A stretch of 64,000 nucleotides of DNA from Erinaceus europaeus (lineage: Eukaryota > Chordata > Mammalia > Eulipotyphla > Erinaceidae): the NCBI RefSeq assembly GCF_950295315.1, contig NC_080177.1, forward strand, positions 77,717,096 through 77,781,095, given 5' to 3'. The notes under the pieces were generated by a model. It saw nothing but the letters and a program-made list of their open reading frames with translations, had not been told where the DNA came from and searched no databases. This document shows positions 9,733-20,522 of this stretch, in pieces (positions within the stretch are counted from its first letter, which is position 1; each line of letters opens with the position of its first letter). A program made the translations under genes and the position numbers.

Positions 9733-9960
9733 CATGTTTTTATTAGTGATTTATAATGAGTCACACGATTATAAGATAATAGGGGTGTAATTCCACACCA
9801 CTCCCACAAGCAAAATTCTGTGTGTCCTGGCCTAATCACTCTCCCAAGGTCATGGTTATGGATTGACTATATATATATATTTTTTTTCAAGTTCATGTGT
9901 TTCAATTCTCCATAATCTGCTTATGAGCAAAATCACCCTACAGCCGGCTTTTTTTCTCTG
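9733..9960 (-). mobile_element. L1-type 3' end, older subfamily
   Basis: TTTTTATTAGTGATTTATAA, CCACACCACTCCCAC and CTCCCAAGGTCATGG recur in the same order at 50775-51000, where the copy runs on into L1 ORF2-like sequence. That link is why I call it an L1 3' end. Confidence 0.65.
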
Positions 9961-10104
9961 CTTCCCTCTCAGATAGTAGAAACAGCGCCTGATTCCTCAA
10001 GTGTTTTCTAGAATCTCTTGCCTCTCAGTGATAGTGAAAAGCAAAAATTCATCACAGAAGTTCTAAACTGTAGGTTCAGTGCTCTCTGGTCGTCTTCCTC
10101 TAAC

Positions 10105-10360
10105 ATTCCCCCTCTGGAAGTATGGAGCCAAATTCTTTTCTTGGGGTGCAAAGGGAAGGAGTTTGGCTTCTGTAATTGCTTCTCTGCTGGACATGGGCAT
10201 TGGCCTGTCAATCCATACCTCTGACCTGTGTCTCTTTCCCTGATAGGGCTGGAGTCGGGAGAGGTGAGGTTCTGGGACACATTGGCGAGATCATCTGCCT
10301 TAGGGAGGTCAGGGTGGGATTGTAGTAGCATCTGAATTTGGTGGCTGAAAGGCAGATAGA
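10105..10360 (-). mobile_element. unclassified interspersed repeat (family F)
   Basis: GGCTTCTGTAATTGCTTCTC, GGACATGGGCATTGG and GGGACACATTGG are shared with 47543-47730 (same strand) and, in reverse, with 25530-25700. Orientation is set by the A-rich 3' end seen at 48283-48376. It may be a long L1 3' UTR or an LTR; I cannot assign it. Confidence 0.6.
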
Positions 10361-11351
10361 AAGATAGAAAGCAGGACAAAATGTTTAATATAAAGGGACC
10401 AAAGAGTAGAACAGAGCCAGTGTGAGTAGGGACCCCAAGGTGGAGAGAAGCTAGGATATCTACTTTGGGTGTGTTCCTACGAGCCCGGGACTTCAGTAAT
10501 CTTTGCTTGAGCTTGATAGCTACCATGAAGTTGCACTAGAAATATCACCTGAGAGGATGGTGTCAAAGTAGACTAGAACTTAAAAGCTGGGTCAGGGAGA
10601 GAGAGGCTCCCAAATTTTAAAAGATACATAAATATAATGAACTATTTACCACATCAATCAGACCTGGGGCCCATGTATATTCATATTTAGCATAAGAACT
10701 TGTATAACCTCTGAGTCCCTGTCAGTCTGATCTCGCAGTTCATGGTCACAGCTGGGGACATTCTTCTAGGCTGTGCTCATTTCAGGGCCAGTCCTTCTCC
10801 AGTGGTAAAGTAGAATGACCCACTCTTCCTTTGGAGAGTTGGGGCAGTCCTTACCATTGCTGGTTTATAGTGAGGGAAAAGTCCTGGAGAGCCCCCACTA
10901 AAGGGCTAGTGAGGACATTTCTGATGGAAGTCACCAGTGAAGTTAGAGAGAGGGATCCGTTACTAGGGATCCGTTATTAGGGATCCCTTAGAGGTCTAGC
11001 CAGTAGCATCTCTGGGGGAATCCAGGTGATGAGGAAGCCTAGAACTGGCCAGAATGGCCATCAAGTGAGCTAGTATCTTCCCCCTTTCCAGTTTTTGTAT
11101 CCTGTTTGTCTGACGAGCTTAAACTTTCTCCCAGTTGTTAAAGCCTTGAATGTCACTTGTTATATCCAAGCCAATATTAGATTTATGGAGTCTGGTCTTG
11201 AGTTGGAAATAAACCTAAGTTTTTAGTGGGATCTAAGTTAACCTCAAAGCTTTTTTGCATTTACTTGTTCGATAATTATAGTAAAGGTTGTTTCAGGGAC
11301 AAGTTGTCTTTTACTTTATATGTATATCCAGAATATCTCTTGACTAATTAT
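10361..11351. other. mostly unrecognised; may extend family F
   Basis: No gene. A short tandem repeat AGGGATCCGTTACT occurs about 2.5 times at 10952-10988. The left part may be more of the family F element next to it. Confidence 0.45.
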
Positions 11352-11367
11352 ATGCAGTGTCTCTTCT

Positions 11368-11535
11368 CTCTTATTTTTTTTTTATTTTCTGGTTTATAAT
11401 GGTCAAACTCTATTTATTTTGCCAGAGCACTGCTCAGCTCTGGCTTATGGTAGTACGGGGGATTGAACCTGAGACCTTGGAGCACCAGGCCTGAGAGTCT
11501 CTTTGCATTACCATTATGCTGTCTACCCTTGTCCA
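11368..11535 (-). mobile_element. SINE family B with 16-bp TSD
   Basis: Minus copy with CCAGAGCACTGCTCAGCTCT and head CATTATGCTGTCTACCC. Perfect direct repeats ATGCAGTGTCTCTTCT at 11352-11367 and 11536-11551 mark the insertion. Confidence 0.93.
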
Positions 11536-11559
11536 ATGCAGTGTCTCTTCTTTTTTAAG

Positions 11560-11817
11560 ATAACTTTTTATTTATTTATTCCCTTTTGTTGCCTTTGTTG
11601 CTTTATTGTTGTAGTTATTATTATTGTTGGATAGGACAGAGAAATCGTGAGAGGAGGGGGAAGACAGTGAGAGAAAGACAGACACCTGCAGACCTGCTTC
11701 ACCACCTGTGAAGTGGCTCCCCTGCAGGTGGGAGCCGGGGCCTCGAACTGGGATCCTTACGCTGGTCCTTGTACTTTGTACCATGTGTGCATAACCTGCT
11801 GTGCTACCGCCCGACTC
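11560..11817 (-). mobile_element. SINE family A
   Basis: Full minus copy immediately right of the family B duplication, from TTTATTCCCTTTTGTTGCC to GCTACCGCCCGACTCC. Confidence 0.9.
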
Positions 11818-12120
11818 CTCACTGTGCTTTTATGACAAAACCAAGCTGTGTGGATATATGATTTTCTCAAGCATTCTACTGCCTTGTAGCAATCTGGAGA
11901 AAGTTAGCTGGAGTTTTTTCCTGCTAGCTAAGCGTGAAGGAGAGAGATGTGGGAGACATTGAATTGTGAAGGATGCTTATATTGATGAACTGTGAAATCC
12001 AAGTTAAATAAAAAAGTGAAATGAGGTTACTGATTAAAAAAAACTTTAATAAGTTTGGTGGTCTCATTAAAAAGTAAGAATTATTTCAAGCCAGTGAGTT
12101 GGAAGGCTCAGATCTTTCAT
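11818..12120. other. unique intronic DNA
   Basis: Nothing recognised. Confidence 0.6.
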
Positions 12121-12134
12121 TATATGTATTCTTT

Positions 12135-12383
12135 TATTACTCCTTTTTGTTGCCCTTGTTTTTTTGTTGTAGTTATTACTATTGTTGTCATCGTTGTTGG
12201 ATAGGACAGAGAGAAATGGAGAGAGGAGGGGAAGACAAAAGGGGAGAGAAAGATAGACACCTGCAGACCTGCTTCACCACCTGTGAAGTGACCCCCCTGC
12301 AGGTGGGGAGCCAGAGGCTCGAACCGGGATCTTTAAGCTTTGCAACATGTGCACTTAACCCACTGTGCTACTGCTCGACTCCC
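12135..12383 (-). mobile_element. SINE family A with 14-bp TSD
   Basis: Full minus copy between direct repeats TATATGTATTCTTT (12121-12134 and 12384-12397). Confidence 0.95.
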
Positions 12384-12582
12384 TATATGTATTCTTTCTA
12401 TTGCCTTCTCATTTATGTCCAAATAACCAGAATTTGTACAGATTTAAATCCTTGTAATATCCTAGACAAATGGATTGAAATAACAGTGATGTGTAGAGCC
12501 TGTAAGTGTAGTTTCAAATATGGTATTTTAAAGTCCTATTTAAAAATCTTTGTCAAATATTTATCAAATCAACTTGTCTTCT

Positions 12583-12864
12583 TTTTTTTTATATTTATTT
12601 TATTTATTCCCTTTTGTTGCCCTTGTTGTTTTATTGTAGTTATTATTGTTGTTGTCGTTGTTGTTGGATAGGACAGAGAGAAATGGAGAGAGGAGGGGAA
12701 GACGGAGAGGAGGAGAGAAAGACAGACACCTGCAGACCTGCTTCACCGCCTGTGAAGTGACTCCTCTGCAGGTGGGGAGCCGGGGCTCGAACCGGGATCC
12801 TTATGCCGGTCCTTGTGCTTTGTGCCACCTGCGCTTAACCCGCTGCGCTACAGCCCGACTCCCC
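12583..12864 (-). mobile_element. SINE family A
   Basis: Full minus copy with B-box GGCTCGAACCGGG and head CGCTGCGCTACAGCCCGAC; CTTGTCTT flanks on both sides are a possible short TSD. Confidence 0.93.
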
Positions 12865-12939
12865 TTGTCTTAACTTCTATTTTCAATAAATAGGACAGAG
12901 GAAATAATTTCCTCTGATAAATATCTGGCTCTGTCTACA

Positions 12940-13076
12940 TTTTTTTAAAAAAAAGATTTATTATGAGAGAGACCAGAGCACTGGTGAGCTTTGGCATAAG
13001 GAGGTACCTAGGCTTGAACTAGGGTCTCAGACAAGGCAGATACTGTGATCTGTTGGGCTGATGTGTCTCCCTGGCT
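12940..13076 (-). mobile_element. SINE family C-like, old
   Basis: AGATTTATTATGAGAGAGAC and CTAGGCTTGAACTAGGGTC, with a degenerate head. Confidence 0.65.
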
Positions 13077-13157
13077 CTACATACAGTCCTTTCAATGAAC
13101 TTGTGACATAAGATCTTAGTTTATTTTCCTCTGAAACTATTTTAAAAACTGTAAATT

Positions 13158-13446
13158 TAGGGAGTCGGCGGTAGCGCAGCGGGTTAAGTGCACGTGGCGC
13201 AAAGTGCAAGGACCGGCGTAAAGATCCGGGTTCGAGCCCCCGGCTCCCCACCTGCAGGGGAGTCGCTTCACAGGTGGTGAAGCAGGTCTGCAGGTGTCTG
13301 TCTGTCTTTCTCTCCTTCTCTCTGTCTTCCCGTCCTCTCTCCATTTCTCTCTGTCCTATCCAACAACGACATCAACAACAGCAATAATAACTACAACAGC
13401 AAAACAAGGGCAACAAAAATAAATAAATAAATATAATAAATAAACT
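13158..13446 (+). mobile_element. SINE family A
   Basis: Full plus copy: GTAGCGCAGCGGGTTAAG, GGTTCGAGCCC, and an AATAAATAAATA-type tail. Confidence 0.95.
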
Positions 13447-13589
13447 TTAAAAAAACTAAATTCATTGTGGTTGAGTCTTTTTGGGAAACAATTTGGTTCT
13501 CACTTATTGCAGATCCTTGAATAATGTACTTTTGTTCAGCATTCTTTCATAAAAACATTGAGAGAAGAAAATGTTTTAGGCCATGGTCA

Positions 13590-13830
13590 CATCTTTGTAG
13601 GGTTTGCGTATTTGCCCTGTGTCTGTCTGGGTTTTCTCTGGGTACTATGGTTTCCTCGCACATCACAAAGGGGTGAGCTTGTGCGGTTCATTGGCCTGTC
13701 TGAGTTAGGGTGTGTGAATGTGCCTCGCAGTGGAAGGACATCCTGTCCAGCGTTGGGTCCTGCCTTGTTCCCTGAACTACTGAGGTAGCTTATGGCCACT
13801 TGTGATCCCAAGCTGGGATACACTGACTGA
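13590..13830. mobile_element. ancient LINE-like relic
   Basis: GTGTCTGTCTGGGTTTTCTC, TGGTTTCCTCGCACATC, CCTGTCCAGCGTTGGGTCC and AAGCTGGGATACAC keep the order of an old, widespread vertebrate LINE-type 3' region. I cannot name the family. Confidence 0.45.
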
Positions 13831-13856
13831 AACATGCATAAATGAACAAGTACAAT

Positions 13857-14103
13857 TTTTTTTGCCACCAGGGTTATCACTGGGGCTCTATGCCTGTACG
13901 ACTCCACCATTCCCTCTGGCTTTTTTTTTTTTTCCCCTTAATTTTCTCTTTGACAGAGGGTGAGAAAAGAGATAGGAAAAGTGTGTGTTTAGGCAGGGGG
14001 GACAGAGAAAGGAGAGAACTGCAGCTACTGAGGCCCCAGGGTTTCAGCCTTGGTCCTCATGCATGGTAATACATATGCTCTGCCTGGTGCGCTAACCCTG
14101 CTC
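13857..14103 (-). mobile_element. SINE with 3' cassette, D-type
   Basis: Minus copy: cassette GCCACCAGGGTTATCACTGG after a T run, then a diverged body and a GTGCGCTAACCC head. Confidence 0.7.
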
Positions 14104-14139
14104 TAAAGATATAAAAAGAAAGCTGGTCCCCGAAAAAGC

Positions 14140-14400
14140 TCTATCCTCATGTCGTAATTGCCTCAACTGGAAACAACCCAAATGTGCTTTAAATGGTGAG
14201 TTGATAAAATTGCTATGCCCATATACAAGAAGCCACGTGGGCAGTGCACGGAGCAAGCATGGGTATGGAGTGTGTTAAGCGGAAGGAGCTGGCCCACAAA
14301 GACCACATAAGCTGTCGGATTCGACTCTGATGACGCTGCTGGAATAAGCAAAACATGGGAACAGAAAATTAATGGTTGCGGCTGGGTGGGACAGAAAGAT
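14140..14400 (+). mobile_element. old L1 ORF2 3' fragment
   Basis: CCTCAACTGGAAACAACCC and AATGTGC, then AGAAGCCAC and GGACAGAAAGATG follow the usual L1 order on the plus strand; strongly diverged. Confidence 0.5.
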
Positions 14401-14436
14401 GAAGGATTTGGGGGATATTTAATCAGCGTTCTTTCT

Positions 14437-14618
14437 AAAATGTTTAATATTTACTTATTACTGGATAGAGAGAAATTGAGAGTGGAGGGGAGATCGAGAG
14501 GAAGAGAGGCACTTGCAGCACTGCTTCACTACTTGTGAAGATTTTCCCCTGCAGGCGGGAGCCAGGGGCTTGAACCCCAGTCCTTGTGCACTGTAATGTG
14601 CACTTAACCAGGTGCCCC
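14437..14618 (-). mobile_element. SINE family D
   Basis: Minus copy, TTTACTTATTACTGGATAG tail side to TTAACCAGGTGCCCC head. Confidence 0.85.
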
Positions 14619-14634
14619 CAGCTCTCTCTATTCT

Positions 14635-14853
14635 TTTTTTAAAAATATTTATTTATTCTCTTTTGTTGCCCTTGTTGTTTAATTGTTGTAGTTACTATTG
14701 TTGTCGATGTTGGATAGGACAGAGAGAAAGATAGACACCTGCAAACCTGCTTCACTGCTTGTGAAGCGACTCCCCTGCATGTGGGGAGCCAGGGTTTGAA
14801 CCGGGACCCTTTGCTCCATGAGCAATTAGCCCGCTGTACTGCCACCCGACTCC
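14635..14853 (-). mobile_element. SINE family A with 16-bp TSD
   Basis: Minus copy with a short middle. CAGCTCTCTCTATTCT at 14619-14634 and 14854-14869 is a perfect duplication, so it landed right at the head end of the neighbouring family D copy. Confidence 0.95.
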
Positions 14854-14869
14854 CAGCTCTCTCTATTCT

Positions 14870-15252
14870 GTGTCTTGATTTCAGTGGTAATTGAATGTTT
14901 CCTGGACTTTTATGATATACACTATGATATATGTATAATCATATATATATATATAAATCTAAAAAGTTAAATCTAAAAGGTAAGTGATCTAAAAATATTG
15001 AAGTTGTAGAATATAACATGTTGCCATATTTTTAAGTATTTTTGAAAGCTAGCCAGATGTTTTTAGATTTCTGGGAGAAAGTGGTGAACGAATACCATTA
15101 GCTTTTGTAAAGTTCTTTGATGTTCTTGAAAATATTATGAAATGTTGAGTGTCTTCTTTTAGCAAACATTCCTGTCAGCTGTTTGAAAGAATGTTACAAT
15201 GTTAGAAATAGAGGCCAGGAGACTTTAAAGTGCCCTGTTTGGGGCGGAGGAG
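14870..15252. other. unique AT-rich intronic DNA
   Basis: Contains a short (TA)n at 14940-14955; nothing else recognised. Confidence 0.6.
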
Positions 15253-15378
15253 TGCAAAGGTGAGATAGCATAGAGGTTATGCAAAGAGACTCTCATGTCT
15301 GAGGTTCCAGAGTCCCAACTTCAATTCCCTGCCCCACCATAAGCCAGAGCTGAACAGCATTTGGGGTAAAAATAAATA
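15253..15378 (+). mobile_element. SINE family B
   Basis: Plus copy: GATAGCATAGAGGTTATGC, CTTCAATTCCC; the terminal hairpin is degraded (CCAGAGC...TTTGGGG). Confidence 0.85.
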
Positions 15379-15381
15379 AAA

Positions 15382-15490
15382 TGTCCTTGTTTTATAGCTA
15401 GAGAGCCTTAAACTATGTTAGGTTAGCTAAAATTACACAGCTTAATTAGTCCTTAAGCAGTGGATCAACTTGACACTTGTTTGACTAAAC
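15382..15490 (+). mobile_element. MIR fragment
   Basis: TTTTATAGCTAGAGAGCCTT and AAAATTACACAGCTTAATTA match the MIR core order weakly. Confidence 0.45.
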
Positions 15491-15553
15491 AAAACATGCT
15501 TTTGGGGGGGAGGGTGGTGGCGGTGGCCAGACTTCACTGCTGTAGGCTGCCTT

Positions 15554-15842
15554 TTTTTTTTTTTTTTTTTAATTTTTCCCCCTTTTGTTGTTCTTCATTG
15601 TTTTTTTTTTAGTTATTATTATTGTTATTGATGTCATCCTTGTTAGATAGGACAGAGAGAAATGGAGAGAGGAGGGGAAGACAGAGGGGGAGAGAAAGAT
15701 AGACACCTGCAGACCTGCTTCACCGCCTGTGAAGCGACTCCCCTGCAGGTGGGGAGCCGGGGGCTCGAACCTGGACCCTTATGCCGGTCCTTTTGCTTTG
15801 CGCCAAGTGCGCTTAACCCGCTGCGCTACCGCCTAACTCCCG
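15554..15842 (-). mobile_element. SINE family A with 13-bp TSD
   Basis: Full minus copy between TGTAGGCTGCCTT repeats (15541-15553 and 15843-15855); 20-nt T run at its tail. Confidence 0.95.
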
Positions 15843-15855
15843 TGTAGGCTGCCTT

Positions 15856-15960
15856 CTTCAGATAGAAAGACAGAGGCATGAAGACACCACAGTATTGAAG
15901 CTTCCTCTGCCTTTGTGGGGGCTAGTCAAAGCACGCACACTGCCCAGGTGAGCTGTTTTG
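15856..15960 (-). mobile_element. SINE family G fragment
   Basis: CACCACAGTATTGAAGCTTC and CCCAGGTGAGCTGTTTTGC resemble copies at 21956 and 49408. The upstream half lies left of the family A insertion. Confidence 0.55.
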
Positions 15961-16297
15961 CAGACCTGAAAACTCATTTTTCATTCTAAGTTATTCTTTT
16001 TAAGAGTTTTTTCAATTATTTCCCAGAACGTTTCAATTGTGTCATCCTAAAGCTGGAAACCACTCCCTTCCTAGTGGTAGGAAAGTCCTGTGTCTGGCTG
16101 ATAAATTGGAGATATCCTTTGTCACTTAAAATTTGATTTTTAGCTATAAAGACACTTTAATTGTGGGAAATCTGGGTGGTATCTTTTGGAGTTGTAAAAG
16201 CTACCACTTAAAAATTTTTTTTGGTGACTACAGTGTAGTAAAATATATTTTCATATAATAATGGTTTTGGTTTGTTGAGAAAGAAGAAAAAAGGCTT
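15961..16297. other. unique intronic DNA
   Basis: Nothing recognised. Confidence 0.6.
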
Positions 16298-16312
16298 AAA
16301 GTGTTATGTTCA

Positions 16313-16623
16313 GGGGCCAGGCAGTAGTGCAGAAGGTCAAGTGCACATGGTATGAAGTACAAGGATCCGGGTTCAAGCCCCTGGCTCCCCACCTGCAGGG
16401 GAGTCGCTTCACAAGCGGTGAAGCAGGTCTGCAGGTGTCTGTCTTTCTCTCCCCCTCTCTGTCTTCCCCTCCTCTCTCCATTTCTCTCTGTCCTATCCAA
16501 CAGTAATAGCAGCAATAACAATAATAACAAGAGCAACAAAAATGGGGAAAATGGCCTCCAGGAGCAGGGGATTCTTAGTGCAGGCACAGAGCCCCAGTGA
16601 TAACCCTGGAGGCAAAAAAAAAA
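16313..16623 (+). mobile_element. SINE A-long
   Basis: Plus copy with GGTTCAAGCCC B box; cassette arms GCCTCCAGG and CCTGGAGGC are intact. AAAGTGTT flanks both sides. Confidence 0.93.
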
Positions 16624-16945
16624 GTGTTCATTTTGGTTATCCTAAGTAGTGAGGTTTATCTTATAAATACTAAAGGGTGCAAGGAAGCGTTAGAAACAGC
16701 CTGAATAGTCAGACACTTGAGAAATGGAGGGTGGAATGCCATTTAGAATACAAACACAGACAAACACAGTGGCAGTTAGTTGTCGTCTGTTCTTGAGACT
16801 CAGGTGACTTTACTGGTCTTTCGAATTCATCTCCTTCATTGACTTCAACGGTGCTTAACGTTTTGCATTTATGTTCCTATCACTGTGTAAGAGATCTCGA
16901 TACAGTTTCTGAGACGGCTGCTTATTTATATCATTTAAGCATTCA
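16624..16945. other. unique intronic DNA
   Basis: Nothing recognised. Confidence 0.55.
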
Positions 16946-16980
16946 GACACACACACACACACACACAGACACACACACAC
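16946..16980. repeat. (CA)n microsatellite
   Basis: About 17 CA units with one interruption (CAGACA). Confidence 0.95.
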
Positions 16981-17019
16981 GGAGTTACTGTACCATCTTG
17001 ATTTAGAAGCCCTTTTATC

Positions 17020-17191
17020 TTTCCAATGCATGGTTTCTGAGCCATCTTTAAAATAAGAATTATACCCGCCGTCTAGTGTTTGTTTGTTCCGATAAACATG
17101 ATATGTACATTTGTAAATTCTCAGAACAATGCTCAGAACAATTCTCAGAACATAGAGTAGGTGCTACATAGATGAAAACTGTTAGATTTTC
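17020..17191 (-). mobile_element. MIR, 3' part
   Basis: Minus copy: TTAAAATAAGAATTATACCC and TAGAGTAGGTGCTACATAGA follow the MIR order. A local duplication CTCAGAACAAT is present. Confidence 0.65.
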
Positions 17192-17407
17192 TCTTTAAAA
17201 TTTTTTTTAATCTTTATTTTATTTACTGGATGGAGACAGTCAGAAATCAAGAGGGAAGGGGATGATAGAGAGGGAGAGATAGACACTAGCAATACAGCTT
17301 CACCACTCGCAAACCATTCTCCCTGCAGATAGGGACTGGGGACTTGAACCCGGGTCCTTTCACATTGTCACATGTGCACTCAACCAGGTATACCACCACC
17401 CACCACC
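17192..17407 (-). mobile_element. SINE family D inserted in MIR
   Basis: Full minus copy between AAACTGTTAGATTTTC (17176-17191) and AAACTGTAAGATTTTC (17408-17423), one mismatch. The target lies at the end of the MIR copy. Confidence 0.92.
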
Positions 17408-17436
17408 AAACTGTAAGATTTTCCAAATGATTACTG

Positions 17437-17573
17437 TTTTTTTCTTCTTCCTCTTCCTCTTCCCTGAGCACTGCTCAGCTTGGATTTACAGTGGTGCTGG
17501 GGGGTTGAATTTGGGACTCTGGAGCCTGAGACATAAGTCTTTTGCATAACCATTGTCATTTCCACCCCGCCCC
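17437..17573 (-). mobile_element. SINE family B
   Basis: Minus copy: GAGCACTGCTCAGCTTGG, GGGTTGAATTTGGG and GCATAACCATTGTC. Confidence 0.82.
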
Positions 17574-17575
17574 CT

Positions 17576-17755
17576 TTTAATAGTAAGACAAAGACAGGGA
17601 GAGAGGTAGAGGAGGGAAACCTGCTGCCCACTGCGTCACCACCTGCAGGGGTGGGGGGCGGGGGGCGGGGGGCGGGTTGAGCGCAGGTCCTCTGCCAGCT
17701 ACCTCGTGGTAATGCTGTGTGCTCCCTTACCGGGTGAGTCGCCACCTAACTCCTG
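17576..17755 (-). mobile_element. degenerate SINE (D-like)
   Basis: GACAGGGAGAGAGGTAG, CCACCTGCAGGGG and GTGAGTCGCCACC recall a minus SINE. Its middle has been replaced by a G-rich expansion. Confidence 0.5.
17648..17676 (+). repeat. G-quadruplex motif
   Basis: Four G runs of 4-6 separated by single T or C, followed by a fifth GGG. Loops of one base make this a strong G4 candidate on the + (sense) strand, so it would also be in the pre-mRNA. Confidence 0.9.
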
Positions 17756-17953
17756 CCAGTTTCTGTGTTTTAGTTTAATTATATACATGGTGGCCCCAGA
17801 ACACTTGTTAGTATGCAGAATTTCTATGTGTGTCTGGGAATTGTGACATGTTTTGAGATTTTTTTGACTGTAATATTTAAATCTAACTTGTAAGTGATAG
17901 GAAAAGAATAATGGTATTTGTTTCATAGAAATGCCATAAAGATTGAAACTAAA

Positions 17954-18184
17954 GGGAGTCGGGCGGTAGCGCAGCAGGTTAAGCACAGGTGGCACTAAGT
18001 GCAAGGACCAGCATGAGGATCCCAGTTTGAGCCCCCGGCTCCCCACCTGCAGGGGAGTCACTTCACAGGCGGTGAAGCAGGTCTGCAGATGTCTAGGTTT
18101 CTCTTCCTCTCTGTCTTCCCCACCGCTCTCCATTTCTCTGTCCTAAGCAAACAATGACGACAATAACTATAACAACAAACAAAA
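17954..18184 (+). mobile_element. SINE family A with 16-bp TSD
   Basis: Full plus copy between AAAGATTGAAACTAAA repeats (17938-17953 and 18185-18200). Confidence 0.96.
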
Positions 18185-18200
18185 AAAGATTGAAACTAAA

Positions 18201-18487
18201 TAAAAATATTTTAAACACTGGACCTACTGAGTGTTAGAATGTTTCAACTGCATATTGTTATATCCAGCAAAATCGTCCTGTCCTCAAAGATTGCCATTAT
18301 GTGGGTGAAAATGCTGCCAGCCTTTAGCTTGACAAATCACTTTCACCTAGGGAGAATGTTCTGCTTTTCCATTTTTCCCTGATATTAATTTCTTTACCTT
18401 AGCCAGGGTTGACAATTGATTAAACTTGATCACCAAATCAGCTGCTTGGTGTCAAGAAAACACCAGTGTCAGAGGCCTTGCTATTAT
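18201..18487. other. unique intronic DNA
   Basis: Nothing recognised. Confidence 0.6.
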
Positions 18488-18709
18488 TTTAAGTTTATTT
18501 TTAATAATTTTATGATTTTTGGGTAGAGACAGAGAAATTCAGACAAGAGGAGGGGGAGCTAGAAAGGAAAAGAAACAGAGAGAAACCTGCAACTCTGCTT
18601 CATCACTCGTGAAGCTTTCCCCCTGCAGGTGGGGGGCCAGGGGCTTGAACCCGGGTCCTTGTGCACTGTAGTGTATGTGCTTAACCAGGTGCGCCACCAC
18701 CTGGCCCCT
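18488..18709 (-). mobile_element. SINE family D
   Basis: Full minus copy: GGGTAGAGACAGAGAAATTC to AACCAGGTGCGCCACCACC. Confidence 0.93.
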
Positions 18710-18711
18710 AT

Positions 18712-18825
18712 TTTTTTATTTTTCAATTCCCCCCCTTTAATAACTGCTCTGTGGTGGTGCTGGGGATTGAACTTGGGACCTTCAGTGCCTCAGGCGTGAA
18801 AGCCTTTTTGCTGTCCTTCCAGCCA
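18712..18825 (-). mobile_element. SINE family B, diverged
   Basis: Minus copy: GGTGGTGCTGGGGATTGAAC and CAGTGCCTCAGGCGTGAAAG. Confidence 0.75.
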
Positions 18826-19126
18826 AGGCCACGTTGAGACCTAGTCTGTTTTGAAGTCACTGACTCTTAATGGTCTTAATATTCCCTTGTGAGATATTTT
18901 GGATTTCTGAGACTGCGGCTTTGGTTGCCACAATTAAGGAGGGTCAGGGAGCAGCAGCGCCTTCTAACCCACAAGATAGGAGGCAATTCTGTGTGAATTT
19001 TGAACATTTCCCCAGACCTTAAAAACCCATTTATGCTTAATTTTACTTTACATTTAAGCCTCAAGTTTTCAGACACACTAAGCATTCTCAGGAATGCAAC
19101 TACAGAGTAGATGGACAAATTTTACT
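18826..19126. other. unique intronic DNA
   Basis: Nothing recognised. Confidence 0.6.
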
Positions 19127-19143
19127 TGTGCAGAGTTTTAAAA

Positions 19144-19406
19144 AAATTTTTTTTAATATTTATTTTTCCCTTTTGTTGCCCTTGTTTTTTATTATTGTTG
19201 TAGTTACTATTGTTATTGATGTCGTCATTGTTAGATAAGACAGAAAAATGGAGAGAGGAGAGGTAGACGGGGGAGAGAGATAGACACCTGCAGACCTGCT
19301 TCACTGCCTGTGAAGCAACTCCCCTGCAGGTGGGGAGCCGGGGGCTTGAACCGGAATCCTTACACCGGTCCTTGTGCTTCGTGCCACGTGTGCTTAACCA
19401 ACTCCC
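19144..19406 (-). mobile_element. SINE family A with 17-bp TSD
   Basis: Minus copy between TGTGCAGAGTTTTAAAA (19127-19143) and TGTGCAGAGTGTTAAAA (19407-19423). The head lacks part of the A box (GTGCTTAACCAACTCCC). Confidence 0.94.
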
Positions 19407-19661
19407 TGTGCAGAGTGTTAAAAGAGTTGCTAACTGATTTGGAAAATCAGATTTTCCAGTTCAGTTCACTTGTGTCAGTTTTTATTTGTAGCTGTGATGG
19501 TCATGGTATTTCTATATACATGGGATTTCTATATACAGACAAAAATGTTTCCTCAAAAAATGTGAATTGTAGGATGTGTGATCATTTCTATATTAAGATG
19601 TATTGTTTAAAAATTACTTCTCTTCTTCACATTAGGCATTAAAAAAGCTTAACTGTAAAGT

Positions 19662-19788
19662 GGGCAGGGTAGAGAGCATAATGGTTATGCAAAGAGATCT
19701 TACACCTGAGGCTTCAAAGTCCCAGGTTCAGTCCCCTGCACCATCATAAACCAGAGTTGAGCAGTGCCCTGGTGTTCAAAAAAAAAGC
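19662..19788 (+). mobile_element. SINE family B
   Basis: Plus copy: GAGAGCATAATGGTTATGC and CAGGTTCAGTCCCC; terminal arms CCAGAG/CCCTGG are partly degraded. Confidence 0.9.
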
Positions 19789-19860
19789 TTGTCAGTCACG
19801 TTACCCATGTACATTTTCAAATGTGGCTACATCAGAAAGCTTTTGTTTTAGTGGGTTTTT

Positions 19861-20120
19861 AAATTTTTTAAAATATTTATTTTTCCCTTTTGTTGCCCTT
19901 GTTTTTCTTTTTCTTTCTTTTTTTTTTACTGTTGTAATTGTTGTTGTTATTGATGTCATTGTTAGATAGGACAGAGAAATGAAGAGAGGAGGGGAAGGCA
20001 GAGGGGAGGAGAGAGAGACACCTGCAGATCTTCTTCAGCGCCTGTGAAGCGACTTCCCTGCAGGTGGGGAGCCGGGGTCATGCCACATGCGCTTAACTCG
20101 TGCACTACTGCCCGACTCCC
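19861..20120 (-). mobile_element. SINE family A with TSD
   Basis: Minus copy between TTAGTGGGTTTTT (19848-19860) and TTAGTGGGGTTTT (20121-20133). The B-box stretch is deleted: GGGGTCATGCCACATGCG joins directly. Confidence 0.92.
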
Positions 20121-20263
20121 TTAGTGGGGTTTTGGGGAGGAACCTGTATTAGAAATTTATGTTGCCTTTTCAGGAAGATATAGGAAGTCCATGTTGACCT
20201 CCCTTATAGGTGCTTGTTCTTTTTATTTTTCTGTTGATGTTGTGGATTAAACCTTCCAACTCT

Positions 20264-20508
20264 GGGGAGTTGGGTGGTAGTGCAGTGGGTTAAGTGCATG
20301 TGGCGTGAAGCACAAGGATCCTGGTTCAAGCCCCTGGCTCCCCACCTGCGGGGGAGGGGGGTCACTTCACAGGCGGTGAAGCAGGTCTGCAGGTGTCTTT
20401 TTCTCCCCCTCTCTTCTCTCTCCATTTCTGTCTGTCCTATCCAACAACGACGACACCAATAAGAAAACAAAGGCAACAAAAGTAGGGGGAAAGAACTGAT
20501 TAAAAAAC
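20264..20508 (+). mobile_element. SINE family A with TSD
   Basis: Plus copy between AACCTTCCAACTCT (20250-20263) and AACCTTTCAGCTCT (20509-20522). Confidence 0.92.
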
Positions 20509-20522
20509 AACCTTTCAGCTCT

